Origin: Siphonodentalium dalli
Taxonomy: Eukaryota > Mollusca > Scaphopoda > Gadilida > Siphonodentaliidae
DNA: 64,000 bases
Direction of reading: 5' to 3'
Assembly (NCBI GenBank): GCA_032622095.1
Contig: CP136064.1
Coordinates: 113,636,004 to 113,700,003 of the forward strand
Shown here: positions 38,313-50,810 of the stretch, piece after piece
Layout: each line of letters opens with the position of its first letter
Position numbering within the stretch: position 1 is the first letter of the stretch
Program-made: the position numbers and the translations under genes
The notes under the pieces: generated by a model
What the model saw: the letters and a program-made list of their open reading frames with translations, nothing else
What the model was told of the DNA's origin: nothing
The model's database searches: none

Positions 38313-38418
38313 CAACTAAAAAAGGGTTTTTCATGGTCTCCATCAGACTCTTTAAATCATGTTCTACATAATCCATTACTATGTAAATCTTGTCCATATT
38401 ACTGCCGACTACAATCTC
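38313..38418 (-). CDS. CDK11: CDK11 exon e: hinge region
   Basis: Encodes EIVVGSNMDKIYIVMDYVEH, then DLKSLMETMKNPFLV plus a split Gly. YIVMDYVEHDLKSLM spans beta-5, the hinge and the start of helix D and is nearly invariant in CDK11. Acceptor ttgcag|GAG, donor TTG|gtaagt. 106 nt, starting on a codon boundary and ending with one base of the Gly completed in exon f. Confidence 0.97.
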
Positions 38419-38717
38419 CTGCAAAAATAGAAGTTTGACATGTTGATGACTTATCCATTTAATAAAATATATTATTATTTATATGTGATTACTAGCAATT
38501 ATTATTGTTCAGTTTAATTAGTAACGAGAGGCCGATCACGATAGGCAGATGTTTAACCCATACCTTGGCGATAGCGACTAGCCATAACTGATAATTTGTC
38601 ATAGATATGATCACAGGAATTAATCCATATATCAGTACCCAACTTGAAATCAAAAGCTCAAATAATTTGTCTTAAGAAAGGGTTAAAGTATTTGGGTTGG
38701 GGAGGAGTAGTTTTAAA

Positions 38718-39811
38718 TAGTGTTGAAACGATTAATCGATTAGTCGAAATCGACGCGATTATTAAATTAGTCGATCCCGAAATATGCTAGTCGACTAGTC
38801 GAGAAAAAGCACTACCTAAGTGCTATCATGACAGCAGTGCCATTGCATGGCAAAATTATCACGTAATCTGTAACAGTTAATACATATTAACTTCTTAGAG
38901 CTTATCGCATTGTTCCTTTAACCCAATATACGTAAACAGAACACTGTATCATTATACAAGCATAAGGGCCCTGCCCTTGCAAGTTAAACTTTTTGTGGGG
39001 TCCTGTTGATATATATATATTATAATTATATTGAATACGAAATAAATCTTATTATTGAATCTTAACGATGCCACTGCCAGTCATGCACGAGCGGTGAACT
39101 CCATGACCTGAACTGAACCCAATGTATGCACATGTACCGGTATGCGCGGTTTCTTTTATGTTGATCGTCAAAGACACAAAGTGTCGCTGCCGACCGAACA
39201 CTGTCTAGTTCAATGGGAACAATTGACCAGTGATAACTTCTAGAGTAATGATGCAACAAAATGGCTTCAATGATATACAAAACATAATTCGCAACATGTC
39301 AAGCTGGTAAAGTCAACTCAGTAACTGAATAGATCCTAGATCATTCTAATACCCATACCCCCCCCCCCCCACCCCCGCGACAAGAGGCGCCAATTCAGAG
39401 AGACAATAGAACACACCAGACATCTCGTTAGCGAGACTTACTAACGAGACTTGCCTATTTATTTCCTGGTTACCGGCGACAATTTTGTTTATATAAAATG
39501 TTTTATTACCTGCATTCCCCAAACCATAAGATTATATGGAGGTTGCAGGAGAGCCTGGTTTAAGACATCAAATTGGGAGACTTACGGGCAAAACGGGAGA
39601 TTATATAGTTCACGTGCTTTCTGTTTTAACGTTCTGAAACGAAGAGTTGGATACTCAAAACATCAATGCCACATCATGGCACATGGCCCTTTTTATACGT
39701 CATATGGGCATAGAAACGGGAACTCTTAGAAGGGGTCCGACTAGTCGACTAGTAGTCGATTACCTCTGGCGACTAGTCGATTCCTTAAAAACGCTAATCG
39801 TTTCAACACTA
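38718..39811. mobile_element. hAT-type non-autonomous element (exact 8-bp TSD)
   Basis: TIRs TAGTGTTGAAACGATTAATC and, inverted, TAGTGTTGAAACGATTAGCG. Exact duplication GTTTTAAA at 38710-38717 and 39812-39819. Subterminal 'ctagtcgactagtcga' motifs near both ends. 1094 bp. No transposase. Confidence 0.87.
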
Positions 39812-39819
39812 GTTTTAAA

Positions 39820-40738
39820 TCTCATAACTCTGTCCCTATTCACACAAGGACCTCTCACTGTGAGATCCAATGGTTTAGTGATTTCGGAGGACATGTTTAG
39901 GAGTTGAAGTTAACTCATTGGAAGCAAAAGTGATAAATCCCTATCTTTGCCACTTTTGACATGCCAGACATTCAAAATTTATTATTCACTTCTAAAGAGA
40001 AATTATAATTGTTGACAAGCCAGACTGCTTTATAGAACGACATATATGTAGGGGATTCCATCTCGTATTTAAATGGTACTTTAATTAGCCCCCCCCCCCC
40101 CTTCCCCCCAGTTATTTGTTTATCAAACATGGACAGATATAAGATCAGATCTGACCTGTGTGTTAAATAAGATTAAGTGTTTCATAACAGGGGTGTATGG
40201 TTTTCAAAAATATATGTAGTTTATACAATTCAAAAGTATTATCTATATAATGTTATACAGACATAATATGATGGGGATGCTGGCCCCTATGACCACTAAA
40301 TCGTTCATATAAAAGAAAGTAAGTTAGCCCTCATTTGAATGGTTTCACACATTACAATGTTTTACAAGTAGCTTGGGCACTAAAAGCCACAACCTTCAAT
40401 GTTAATCTTCTAAGTACTATGTGGCCCTTAAAACAAGTCATCACTTACAATAGTCATGTATATTTATCTGCCTGTTTCCCATTGCATAGATAAATCATAT
40501 TGGCTATCAGCTGTTGTTTTAATTTCAAATTGAAAGCACGTGTCTGAAGGGTTAATATATTTTTCAAAAATCAATTAATCAGTCAATACCAAAATTGATA
40601 GAAGTGAATAGTGTGCAAAGATACCCAATAGATATTAAGAGATATGAGGAAGAGTCCATGTACATTATAGCATGTGTCTATGGAAACCTTGTAAAGGGTT
40701 AATTATTTTTGAAGCAAATTAATGGAATTTAGAAGACA
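39820..40738. other. no gene seen
   Basis: AT-rich DNA with a C run at 40091-40100. Another C run, at 39358-39370, lies inside the neighbouring hAT element. No recognised gene. Confidence 0.4.
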
Positions 40739-41358
40739 ACTAGAGGTGTGACTGTCCCAATGGGACTACGGATACCCCCCTGTTTTTAAAATACTAAGAT
40801 GTCTCACATGTCAGTAAACATTTAGTTAAAATAATAAAATAACAGTTCCCATTGCAGGTGTACAACCATAACCCTAATCTTAAACCTATTGACCTAAAAA
40901 TGTAGGAATAAAAGCTCGGACAAAATTATGCATGTTACAAAAAAAGTTTCTAAGTCGAAAAAGGGGGATAACTCCACCAAAAAATGTCGGACAGACGTCA
41001 TAATCGCAGGTGCACAAGTTCCCATGGTACTAAATATCTGTGCCACGTTTTAAAAAAATTGACCGAAAAATTGTAGGAATAAAAGCTCGGACAAAAGTAT
41101 ACATGTTGCAAAAAATTTCTAAGTCGAAAAAGGTGGGATAACTCCAGCAAAAAAAGTCCGACAGACGTCATAATCACAGGTGCACAGGTTCCCATGGTGG
41201 TTGATGTCTGTGCCAAGTTTCACGGAAATTGATCAAAAAACGACTGAGAAAAACTCCGGACAAATTTGTGTCCACGGACGGACGACGACGACGGACGGAC
41301 GGACGGACGGACAAGCTGACTCCAGTATACCCCCCCTAACTTCGTTGCGGGGGGTATA
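40739..41358 (+). mobile_element. pearl-like element, family 4, compact copy
   Basis: Head 'actagaggtgtgactgtccc' and 'ggatacccccctg'; two full ~180-bp units; GACGACGACGGACGGACGG microsatellite (about 41275-41312); terminal hairpin ATACCCCCC / GGGGGGTAT (about 41328-41356). Clean termini make this the reference copy for family 4 in the window. Confidence 0.7.
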
Positions 41359-42404
41359 ATTATATAGGTGAGGGGGCCCTTATCTCACCCTGTAATGAAA
41401 TTTCAAGAATAGGAAAAACACCAGTCTTGTGCTGCCATTAATCAATTTGACAGTTAGAATAAACAAACAGCCAGCCACCAGTGTTGTTTATCTTGCTTGA
41501 CCCACCAGAGCTCTGTATCATATCATATGTCATCACTCATTTCATAACAGATTTCACTTGGAATGACAACATCTATAAAAATCCTCTCATATACTCTGGA
41601 TGTTGGATGATCACATGGTAATTTATTGATATCATTATATTACATGAAACTATTGCAATAAAATCTTCATATTTTCAAACAGGATATCACACCTAATTAA
41701 TCGTATAAAACTAAAATAAATGAAAGTGTCAATTTTTTTTTATTATTATATTTTTTTATTATTGTTATTAAAGTTCAAACAAAATTTAATATTTGTATAT
41801 GCTAAATTTAGCAAGGAGCTAAATCTAAAAAAAAAAAAATTAATTTTTTTCTTTTCTTGAAAAAGGGTCATAACTCCTTTAAAATTAATCGGATCAAACC
41901 CATATTTGGACTCGATCTGTATTTTGGGCTGTGAAACTCACATACCAAATTTGGTTCCAATTTGAGTTATGGCAGAATGCGTGAATTCTAAGTCGAAAAA
42001 GGGCCATAACTCTGTAACAAAAACTCGGATCAAACCCAAATTCGAGAAACCCATACAAATATACAAAATTTGGTTTCGATCGGATAGAAAATGTTTGAGT
42101 TATCGCATTACTCGTAAAGTGTCTACGGACAGACAGACAGACAGACGGACAGACAGACAGACGAACGACGAGTGGTCAATCTGGGCAACAACACTATGTT
42201 TACCATACTATGGTACGGGTAAACATAAAAAAGGTATTCTCTCATTGTCTTATATAAGGAACCAATATATTTGTGTGGTAAGCAAAATTTATCCACTGAA
42301 TAATCAATGGTTGGAATCATAATTTCAGCAGAAATCTAGTTATCATTGACGATAATAAATCGGTACCTTGAAGCAAGGTTATTCCAGCAAAATGAGGACA
42401 TGTG

Positions 42405-42765
42405 GCAAGCCTGGAAATAGTGTGTCTGACATTTGCAGATGAGGTCTCCAGAGGGTGAATTTAGTGATCCAATCCTGCATGAAGGGCTAGCATCACCAAA
42501 TTCACCCTCTGGGGACCTAATTCTGCTTAGGCCTCAACTGCTATGGGAGACCTAGGAGCAGATTGAAGTTCCCCAGTTGATGTTGGTGATGATCACCCAT
42601 CAGTCACCTCGATTATGCATTAATATAGAAACTGAACAGAAGGGAAAAAGTAACTTAAAAATAATGTTAATTTGAGACTATAAATACTTCCCAGAAGATA
42701 AGGTCTAATTCCCCCTCTGGGGGACCTCATTCTGCAAATATCAGGCACACTATTTCCAGACTTGA
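42405..42765. mobile_element. palindromic MITE related to 62765-63034
   Basis: The outer arm 'caagcctggaaatagtgtgt' + 'ctgacatttgcaga' is inverted at the right end (to 42764). An inner hairpin around 'gggctagcatcac' uses 'ccagagggtgaatttagtga' and its complement. Diverged from the right-hand copy. Confidence 0.65.
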
Positions 42766-42834
42766 CATGTGGTTATTATTAATATGAAAGCCATGACATT
42801 TGTACCATAAATCCTTGTTATGTGTAAATGTAAC

Positions 42835-43776
42835 TAGGGCTTCACGGTATCCGGATTTTAATACCGACTACGGTATTGAAAATGATAACGCGATATGACT
42901 AAATATCGTCACCAATAAATTTGAGTAGAACTGTTTGAGAACGATACTAGTAGCAAGCAGACAAAAATATAGCATTATTGATTTGATAATGATAATTATG
43001 AACACATGTTGCTTTGACAGGTATATAAAATAAATAATTAATATAAACGGTCCTGAGTTTCGTTCTTTATACGACGGATAGATATATTTATAAGTGCCTG
43101 ACGTAATCGGGAATTCCCTACCAACTGCGGGTCGTTATGACATTAAAACAGTCGCTCGTGTAAATAATAACAGCAAACATGTATTGATTTCATATTTTAT
43201 ATTGTACAAACAAAACAAGATAACTAATGTGACAAGCATAGAATAGAAGTCCGTATCTGATTTTAACTTATCCATTTCGATGTATAGGACTGATATCTGG
43301 CCGTGTAGTTATATACCTTTCAAAAATGATCTAATGAGTTAGCGTATTATACGTCTAATGCATAAGATTTTGTGGCGCTGTTGAGCGCGCGTCATTGTGT
43401 CTCCAGATTATACAAACGCCACACATTTTTTATTGTATTTGACCAGGAAACCTTCCAGCAATATTGAGCTGAGATCAGCCTACATACACATCAATTGCCA
43501 CCCATGCAATAAGGCATGCCGACTTGATTGTCCGCAGTGTGTTGACAAACGCTTATGGAGAAGTGAGAAATAATTAATTTTTACGCCACGCTAAACCGAA
43601 GCCGTTAGCAGCATTAGAGGTGTCGATGGTTGCTAAATACTTGACACTGATAGAGATATCGTCGGTATTAATATCCACACCGGCGGCTACGATGTACCGA
43701 CTATTTGCATAAAGTGAAACCGACTACACCGTGTCAAAAACAGTATCGCGATATGACTAAATACTGTGAAGCCCTA
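42835..43776. mobile_element. hAT-type non-autonomous element
   Basis: TIR TAGGGCTTCACGGTAT on the left, inverted as TAGGGCTTCACAGTAT on the right. Flanks AATGTAAC (42827-42834) and AATACAAC (43777-43784), 6 of 8 identical. Inner 'cgcgatatgactaaatat' motifs repeat at both ends. 942 bp. No transposase. Confidence 0.75.
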
Positions 43777-43952
43777 AATACAACCTCATGCATGACTGTG
43801 GAGTCGCAAATGGTGCCATGGGTGTTATTCTTCCACTATAACATGGGTGTGATTCACTGTTTGTTAATAACACATATGTGCTGTTCTGTGCTTACTACAC
43901 ACCCAACAAGACATTCGCTAGGGCATGGCAAAATACGCCCATGGTAATTCCA

Positions 43953-44205
43953 ACAAAGAGCCATAACTCGGGGAAGAATTTGGGGCGGAACACAAAATCG
44001 AACGGTACCTGTATTTTGGGCTAGTAAACTCACATACCAGATTTCATTCCATTCAGTTCAGACTTACTGAAGTTATCATCCCGATACGAAAATTGAGTGC
44101 AAATTCTAACAAAAAGGGCGATAGCTCGGGTGAAAATTGGAGAGCGAGAGCCGAATTGGAAACAAAACCAAACAGACGGCTAGACAGACAGATGGACAGA
44201 TCAAT
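43953..44205 (+). repeat. pearl-like fragment
   Basis: One and a half 'gccataactcggggaagaat' units and a CAGACGG/CAGA stretch (44170-44200). No head or terminal hairpin. Confidence 0.5.
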
Positions 44206-44689
44206 AATATAACACGTTCCATTTTTTTTAAATGGTTGAATGTAAAGCATCTTCTGCACATTAATTTCCTGAAAGCATACTTTTAATTGCCTAAGGCCAA
44301 TAAAAATTATTTGAGTCTTAGACAATTTTATTTCTGAATCATTGAGGGAGAATTATATTTTAATTATTACTTCTGATGACCAGGTATGAAATTTTATAAT
44401 TCCAGCCACGTTTAACATGCAAGCACTATTTTGTGTTCTGAAAAACCAGTTTATGAAATATTTTAAATAAACAAAGGCAAAATTGATCTGCCATTGTATT
44501 GAGTTTAGTCCATCAGGTATCTGAACCTCTGACCATTTTCTTATTTCTTTTGTTCTTGTAAATAATTTGGACCGATACTGATAGCAACATACTGCCCGCA
44601 CAATTGGACGAATGTTGACACCACTGGTATTGAATGCATCCAGTTATAGCAATATCACAGAATTCATAAAAAAAATGATATTTTTAAAA

Positions 44690-45001
44690 AATATAATATA
44701 TATTTCCTTAAAGAAAGCCTGAACACTGAACTATATGGATATATGTCCTGCGTTTGTAAACCATAGTAGAAAAGGGGTTAACTTTTTTGTGGTCGCCTAC
44801 GATCCCTCGCAGTCTTCAGTGGCTTGCTCGGATTAGTCATGCATGCGCAGTCCCAATATAACCGATTGAATTCGCCAATTTATTTTCAACTCAATCAGGA
44901 GATTGGCGAGTTGCGGGGTTGGGAATGGCACCGCCATGGGAGGGCCCTATGATAGTTCAGTGTTCAGGCTTTCTTTAAGGAAATATATATTATATATTTT
45001 T
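44690..45001. mobile_element. short fold-back derivative of the gag-like element family
   Basis: Arms of about 50 bp ('tatttccttaaagaaagcct', 'gaacactgaactat') at 44696-44740 are inverted at 44951-45000. The left half continues 'ggtcgcctacgatccctcgc' and 'gcatgcgcagtcccaatata', which is the long inverted end found at 49398-49540. It abuts the next full element. Confidence 0.65.
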
Positions 45002-45204
45002 AAATATCATATTTCCGATAAAGGAAGCCGTTCACACTGAACTATATGGATTAGAATGCAAGCCCAGGAGGAGGCACGAGCAATAAAGTTAATAGCCAAA
45101 TTTTGGAGGGAATGCACTCTTCTAAAACAGATTGTACCTAAATATGAACTCTTTAATGAATCTGTTATGATTAGGTACGTGAAATAACTCATATAATTAG
45201 AGTG

Positions 45205-45495
45205 CTATATTGCCCAAACATGTACCTCCCCCCCCCCCTTGTTTTTGGAAGCAACATCCCAGGTGGTGCCATTCAATTCAGAATTGCGAGCGAACCGAGC
45301 AATTCTCTGTTCTTCATCCGTCAGTTCTAAGAATCCAGCCGATTTGAGATGCGAGGAGACTAACTCCCTCTCCGCCTTAGCGACATAACGACCTGCACTG
45401 GAGGAGACCCACTCCAAAGATGGCAAGACAACCAACATTAAGAGTTTAACTAACTGCTGTTCACCAATGCAAATGGCAGATAACTTGATGCCCAA
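45205..45495 (-). pseudogene. gag-like ORF fragment
   Basis: A 96-codon frame: LPSLEWVSSSAGRYVAKAER, then ELVSSHLKSAGFLELTDEEQ, then RIARFARNSELNGTTWDVAS and a Gly/Lys end. Helical, charged, without known motifs. The DNA for the last part is shared with the 11-kb element. It may be the C-terminal part of the element's first protein. Confidence 0.4.
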
Positions 45496-45769
45496 TCTGT
45501 GGCACAGGTATCAAATGGAGAGCCCATTAGCCCAAATGGGTTATACAACTATAAGCGAGTCAAGCCATCGGATCAGAGGGAGCCCCCCACCATTGCATGC
45601 TGCAGGTGGTCATGCCCAAGCTAATATCCTGGCCAAGCTGGAGGGTGGGGAGAGGTCATTTTTCTCCGATCCCTTCACGGAGGAGTGGCAGGCAAGGCCG
45701 TGTCGTTAATGCGAGCGTGACCAGGGGGACTCGGCGCTTTACCTCATGGGTACGGCCCCTGCCCTACGC

Positions 45770-45985
45770 TTAAGCTGCCGAAGGCCATCCAGCCGGTGTC
45801 GATACGTACGCACGCAAATGTGGCAGCTTTAGCGCCCAGAACCGCTGGCGTCTGGTGGGGGCCAAATGGCCTGGAGGTCCCAAGTACCCCAACAACTCCA
45901 CCAGACGGATCCCCACGAATTGGTTGAACCGTCGAGACGTAACCGGAGGAGCGTGAACTGGTCCTGCCCTTAGAACAGTTATCAC
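45770..45985 (-). pseudogene. gag-like ORF fragment, Pro/Arg-rich
   Basis: A 71-codon frame (RAGPVHAPPVTSRRFNQFVG ...). The 'ctggtcctgccc' segment at its start recurs near 20100 in the 11-kb element. Not recognised as a known domain. Confidence 0.3.
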
Positions 45986-46475
45986 ACGTTCACATGTCTC
46001 TGAGGTACCTATGTATCACAATATACACATTGCGTATATATATATATAAAATGATATAATATATATATCCGGGGGATATATATATTAAGTTTTCCTCATG
46101 AGACCATGTCAGAAGGCCCTTCCAAAGCTGCGCCCATCAATCTAATGGTCGGAGCCAGATCACAGCTCCCTGTCATGATCCAACGTATCACTAAATATAG
46201 ATATACAACCCCACAGAGAACATGTCTCATGTCTCTGAGGTACCTATGTATCACAAGATAGCATTGCAGAAACCCGGTGACACAAATCTTTCGCATATAT
46301 AGATATATAAAATGATATCATAGATATATCATGGTGATATATAAGTCATCATGAGATCATGTCAGAAGACCCTACTAAAGCTGCGCCCAACAATCCAATG
46401 GTCGGAGCCAGAGCAGAGATCCCTGGCACAATCCAATGTATCATTAAAGATATATATATAGCCCCTCAGAGAACA
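45985..46475. repeat. tandem ~250-bp units with AT-rich cores
   Basis: 'tgtctctgaggtacctatgt', 'accatgtcagaaggcccttc' and 'aatggtcggagccaga' occur in order twice, with (TA)n-rich cores near 46035-46085 and 46300-46345. Confidence 0.65.
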
Positions 46476-48059
46476 TGGCCGAACACCGCAGGTGACCAGA
46501 GCATCCAATGAGAAAGCAAACCGCTACTCTCAGGTGCCAAAACAATAGTGTCAGTACGAGTATTAATTTTGGAGAAATTTCCCAACGAGCACCATCCTTT
46601 GGAATGGAGACAGACAGCAAAATGTGCAATCACAAGTATTATGTTCAGCCTAAATCCACACACATTACTATTATTAGGCCATCACGACCACTAGGCACCT
46701 GAGAGCAGTCCGCGTTCCCAGCGGAATACCCACCGCGATCCGATTCTAAGAAATGAAGGTGCGCCTTCTACAACCGAAATCAATTCAAATGATGTACAAT
46801 GTAGTCAGATGATGAACACGGGTAAATTTTCACGGTCACCATACGGAATATTCAGGTCTGAGCCTCTGCCCCCCAAAACATGCAGTAGAACGACCTAGGT
46901 GTGTGATAGGTCGGTTAGTGTGAAGCATGCAGCAAACTAGGGGAAGACCCGCTCTAAAAATGGCTCCCCTAGGAAGGAAACGAATGAAATTATCATCCTC
47001 CTAGTAAAGGATACACATCCCTTTTTAATGTTTTATTTTAATTTGAAGAGCCAAGATAGAGAGGAACTCCCCCGACCTAAGTGGTCCCGCTTATGGCATG
47101 TTTAAGGAAGAGAGGACAAACCCAGCATAGACCGAAATGCGCAGAGTTGGCAGCATGGCTTCAGGCCCTTATGATCGGGCATCTGTGCCATGGGGATGGG
47201 ATCCCACTCGTACGGGGTGGTCCCCTGCCTGCGTCTTAGGAAAGGTCGGTAATGCTGGTCAATGAGCTTCCTCGAAAGCTTAGCTGGACAGCGCAAACGT
47301 CTTTGCCTGTTTTATTGTCTATGTGCCAGATAATCAAATTGATATGGGCAATAGAAGTATGAAGAGCCATGCTGATGGCCTCTTGTCGGAAAGGCTATTG
47401 GCAGTGGTCGTGGGACACGTGACAATATAAATGCTTTCCATGTAAATATGCTTCATTCGTGTGTGAAGTATATTCGCCATATCAACGGTATGAAAGGTCG
47501 GGACATGAATACCTTCAAAACACCTACCATGCCCTTTATGAACAATGCATGCTGTATTGGATGTACAGCCTGTTCTTGTACCAAGCTCACATTTGATATG
47601 GTTGGAATACCACTGCTATTATATCGTTATTCATTGGGGAACGTCATCCAGGCCACGGTCGCCAGATATTGCCAGTGGGCCAGTTACCTGGAGGGGTCAA
47701 GTCACCACGATTCTAAATACCTGTCAGGCTGGAATCATTCTCATAATTGAATCAAGAAGGGGAAAGGTTTTTCAAACCAAAGTATCTACAAATATATTTG
47801 TAGATAGCTTCTTGCCTTACTCTAGAGAATGCAATCCGGAGCACCCATGATTTGTAATTTTGTGTCCCAATTAGAGCCATATCCAGAATCGTAGTAACCC
47901 AGCCCCACCCCCCCCCGCTTCTTTTTGGTAAACCTACACAGGAAGGAAAGCAATTATGTTTGTATTCCGGAAGGAGACACCATTTAGTTGAAAAACAACC
48001 CAGCAATTTTGAAAGGATGGGTTAATTTTGGATACAATTCAGAATAATAACTAAAATCT

Positions 48060-48960
48060 GGAATTGAGACAATAGTGAAACTGTCATCACGATTATTTTT
48101 TTTTTTTTAGTGTCATGCTTGCAATCATTAAATGCTAGCAGTTCAAAATTTGACAGTGAAGTTGAAGCACTGTACGAGAATCGAATCATGTACTCAACAG
48201 AATTCTGACTCCTGTCAGATGTCAATCCCTGTCTGAAATTAATGACACTAACGAATCTTAGTACGACGACAGTCATTATTTTTCTGATATTGATAAACTG
48301 TAGTCTGATAACTTCAAGCGTCGACCAACACATCTATATCATAGGAGACATGTGTGACAGTATTAAAACAGAAAACACAAAGTATTTTGTGAAAGCATGT
48401 TGTTTTGATGAGATCTAGTGACTCCAGTAGTGTTCTGTAACATGCACACACCAAGGTGTGTACATGGGTCAGCTATTAAGTTTTTATTGTCCACACCCGA
48501 TCGTACAGCGTAGTGCACCCACGACAACATACCTGAACAAGTGTTGTAATGGGGAAAGTCGGCATTTGCATTCAGATTTTATTCAGTAATCTCGAATGGG
48601 ACTTGTTAGCCTGACAAACTTGGTATCGGACCGAGTTCTGATTTCTGTCAGAATACCCTGACCAGGGTGCGATCCCCGGTCCGCTAGCACATGGCTGAGA
48701 TTGTTACATTGAAGGTGATGCTCCGTTACGAGAATCAAACCATGAACAGAATTATAACACTTGTCCAATATCAATCTCTGTCAATTTATTAAAGTAATAA
48801 TGACACTACTGTTTTTTACATTGATAAACCCAGATGTAAATTGTAATCAACTTTTAAGTTCAAATGTGACCAACACATCTGGATCAGTTGTATTGAACCA
48901 TAAAACAACAAAGTATTATGAGAAAGAATGTTGTTCATAACATTATGATAGATAGCGTCA
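48060..48960. repeat. diverged ~590-bp direct duplication
   Basis: 'tacgagaatcgaatcatg', 'gtccaatatcaatctctgt', 'gaccaacacatctgga' and 'acaaagtattatgagaaag' each have a partner about 560-600 bp away in the same order. Inside the 4.6-kb element. Confidence 0.5.
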
Positions 48961-49961
48961 GTAGCGATGGTAATTATTGCTAAATAAATGTCCACGCGTA
49001 AATAAATTCCCACGAAATTAGGAGACTTCCGGTAGCGAATCACATGGCATTTATATCTGACAAATTATATCATACATTATAGGTTCTATAATAATTACAT
49101 AGATGCATTGCTCACAATAATCTATGCGCCTCGTAAGGCCTTGAAATGGCGGCTGATTATGGCGAAATGTCGATTTTCATATTCAAAATTTTTTAAGTCC
49201 GCCGCCTTTTCGAAAACCCGGACAATTTGTATGTTTGAAGCGAAACGGTCCGTGAATTCGAAACAATAATTCTAAAAACTAACGCGTAGGCGACCAGTAA
49301 TTATTGTATCGATAAATTGAATTTGTTGTCTAGTTGTTAAACGACAAATTCGGAAAAATACTCCCTTAGACTTCCGTTCGGTTCGTAGCAGAAAATAAAC
49401 TGGCGAATTCAATCGGTTATATTGGGACTGCGCATGCGTGACTAATCCGAGCAAGCCACTGAAGACCGCGAGGGATCGTAGGCGACCACAAAAAAGTTAA
49501 CCCCTTTTCTACTATGGTTTACAAACGCAGGACATATATCCATATAGTTCAGTGTGAACGGCTTCCTTTAGCGGAAATATGTGGATCAATATTTAAAGAT
49601 TCCTAACTGATTAAAGACAACCAAATACTACCTAATTCTGTTAAATATATGTAACCCAATGGTACGGTATCTCCAGAGCCTCCTGTGTCAGAAATCACAA
49701 AACAACTTTAGTTACGCTGAGATCGACAATTCTAGGTGGCCACATTTCATATATTTGTGATATATTCAGCATTTGGTATTAAACAGTGTTGTCCCCCTCC
49801 CCAATAAATTTGACAAACAATATGGTGGTGTCTGAGACTCAAAGAATATTTTATGGTTTGCCTAACGTTAAAGTATGATTTTGAGCCTTCAATAATTTAC
49901 AAACTTCTGATACAATCTAGAGTCTTATATTGTGGCAATATTTTAATCAATAGATACTAAC

Positions 49962-50083
49962 CCTAACAGTGACAATATTTGTATGCTGAGCCTTCAATAT
50001 GGTGCTGATTTCTCTCAATGAAGTGATGGGAAATCCCTCTTTTTCCTTTTCCATCTTCAGTCTTTTCAAGGCAACAATTTCAT
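49962..50083 (-). CDS. CDK11: CDK11 exon d: PITSLRE helix
   Basis: Encodes [17 protein letters not shown], then PITSLRE, then [16 protein letters not shown]. The Lys of VALK is the ATP-anchoring lysine. PITSLRE is the cyclin-binding C-helix that names the family and matches it exactly. Acceptor ctgcag|AT, donor AGG|gttagt. The first two bases complete the Asp split from exon c, and the exon ends on a codon boundary. 122 nt. Confidence 0.97.
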
Positions 50084-50514
50084 CTGCAGAACAGAAAGCA
50101 AGATATATGATAAACATTTACACATCCAAGGTATGCACAATAGCAGTGACAATATGCAATCCAAAAAGCAAATATTCAGAGATACTTAGCTATGAGTTGC
50201 CTATTAGATTGGAACCAGGATCCGCGGTGGCCAGAAATGTACTTTTGTCAAATAAATTTTTCATTTCTTTTTAATTATTTTGGAATTTGCCAAATTCTAT
50301 CTAAAATTTGCCAAATTCTATCAGTTTCTGGAACATGGAGTCTTATTTCGAAAACTGTGGTCTATCATGAAATAACTAGAGAAGTCGAAAACAGGGGATA
50401 AATCCTCAAAAAAAAATCTGACGGACCTCATAATCAATGGAGCGATAAGAAATTCAGGAAGTTGAAATGTTTAAGTAATACCAGAGGTCAACCCGTAGAG
50501 CCATATGAAGTTTG

Positions 50515-50556
50515 GGATCAATAGATCAATAGATCAATAGATCAATGAGATCAATG
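50515..50556 (+). repeat. GATCAATA microsatellite
   Basis: Four perfect copies of GATCAATA followed by degenerate copies. Confidence 0.8.
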
Positions 50557-50810
50557 TTGGTTGTGAGGCATGCCAAAGTATTTTGTCATGCAAATGTGTA
50601 AAATCCTGGATGGATGCCGGTGGCCATGTTTTTCACAAGAATCATTCCGATTTGATAGCTCACATCTAGAAGTGAGCCTGCAAATTATCAAACTATTTCT
50701 CCAATAAAGGTGGCCACTGACATCCATGTTTCCATATTTGGAAAAATATGGAGAACTCCCATCAAGAGGTTACCCGAAAATCCATGTGAATGTTGGAATC
50801 AATCAAACAA

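Larger units (their letters stand above)
38521..42227 (+). mobile_element. pearl-like family 2, disrupted by later insertions
   Basis: Head 'aacgagaggccgatcacgat' at 38523. The matching tail (tandem 'gccataactc' units 41866-42110, CAGA microsatellite 42126-42162, hairpin GTTTACCATA...GGGTAAAC near 42198-42223) lies 3.3 kb away. A hAT (38718-39811) and a family-4 element (40739-41358) sit between them. That head and tail belong to one copy is an inference. Confidence 0.45.
45008..49581. mobile_element. 4.6-kb element with inverted ends and gag-like ORF
   Basis: Left end CATATTTCCGATAAAGGAAG and inverted right end CATATTTCCGCTAAAGGAAG continue in 'ccgttcacactgaactatat'. No clear target duplication. 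'ccccccttgtttttggaagc' / 'aacatcccaggtggtgcc' at 45230-45270 matches the 11-kb element; so does 47300-47430. Minus-strand ORFs at 45205-45495 and 45770-45985 are relics of its protein. No reverse transcriptase, integrase or transposase frame was recognised. Confidence 0.6.
38419..49961 (-). other. CDK11 intron (exon d to e), 11.5 kb
   Basis: Contains two hAT-type elements (38718-39811, 42835-43776), parts of pearl-like elements, a palindromic MITE (42405-42765), a short fold-back element (44690-45001) and a 4.6-kb element with inverted ends and gag-like ORF relics (45008-49581). 39820-40738, 41360-41840 and 44210-44690 show nothing else recognisable. Confidence 0.7.

Noticed and set aside
41969-42322. 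117-codon plus-strand frame with an Asp-Arg-Gln-Thr run
   Set aside because: The run is the CAGA/CGGA microsatellite of a pearl-like element.
48600-48700. Possible tRNA or tRNA-SINE from 'gggtgcgatccccggtcc'
   Set aside because: A B-box-like word only; no A box at the right distance and no cloverleaf could be drawn.
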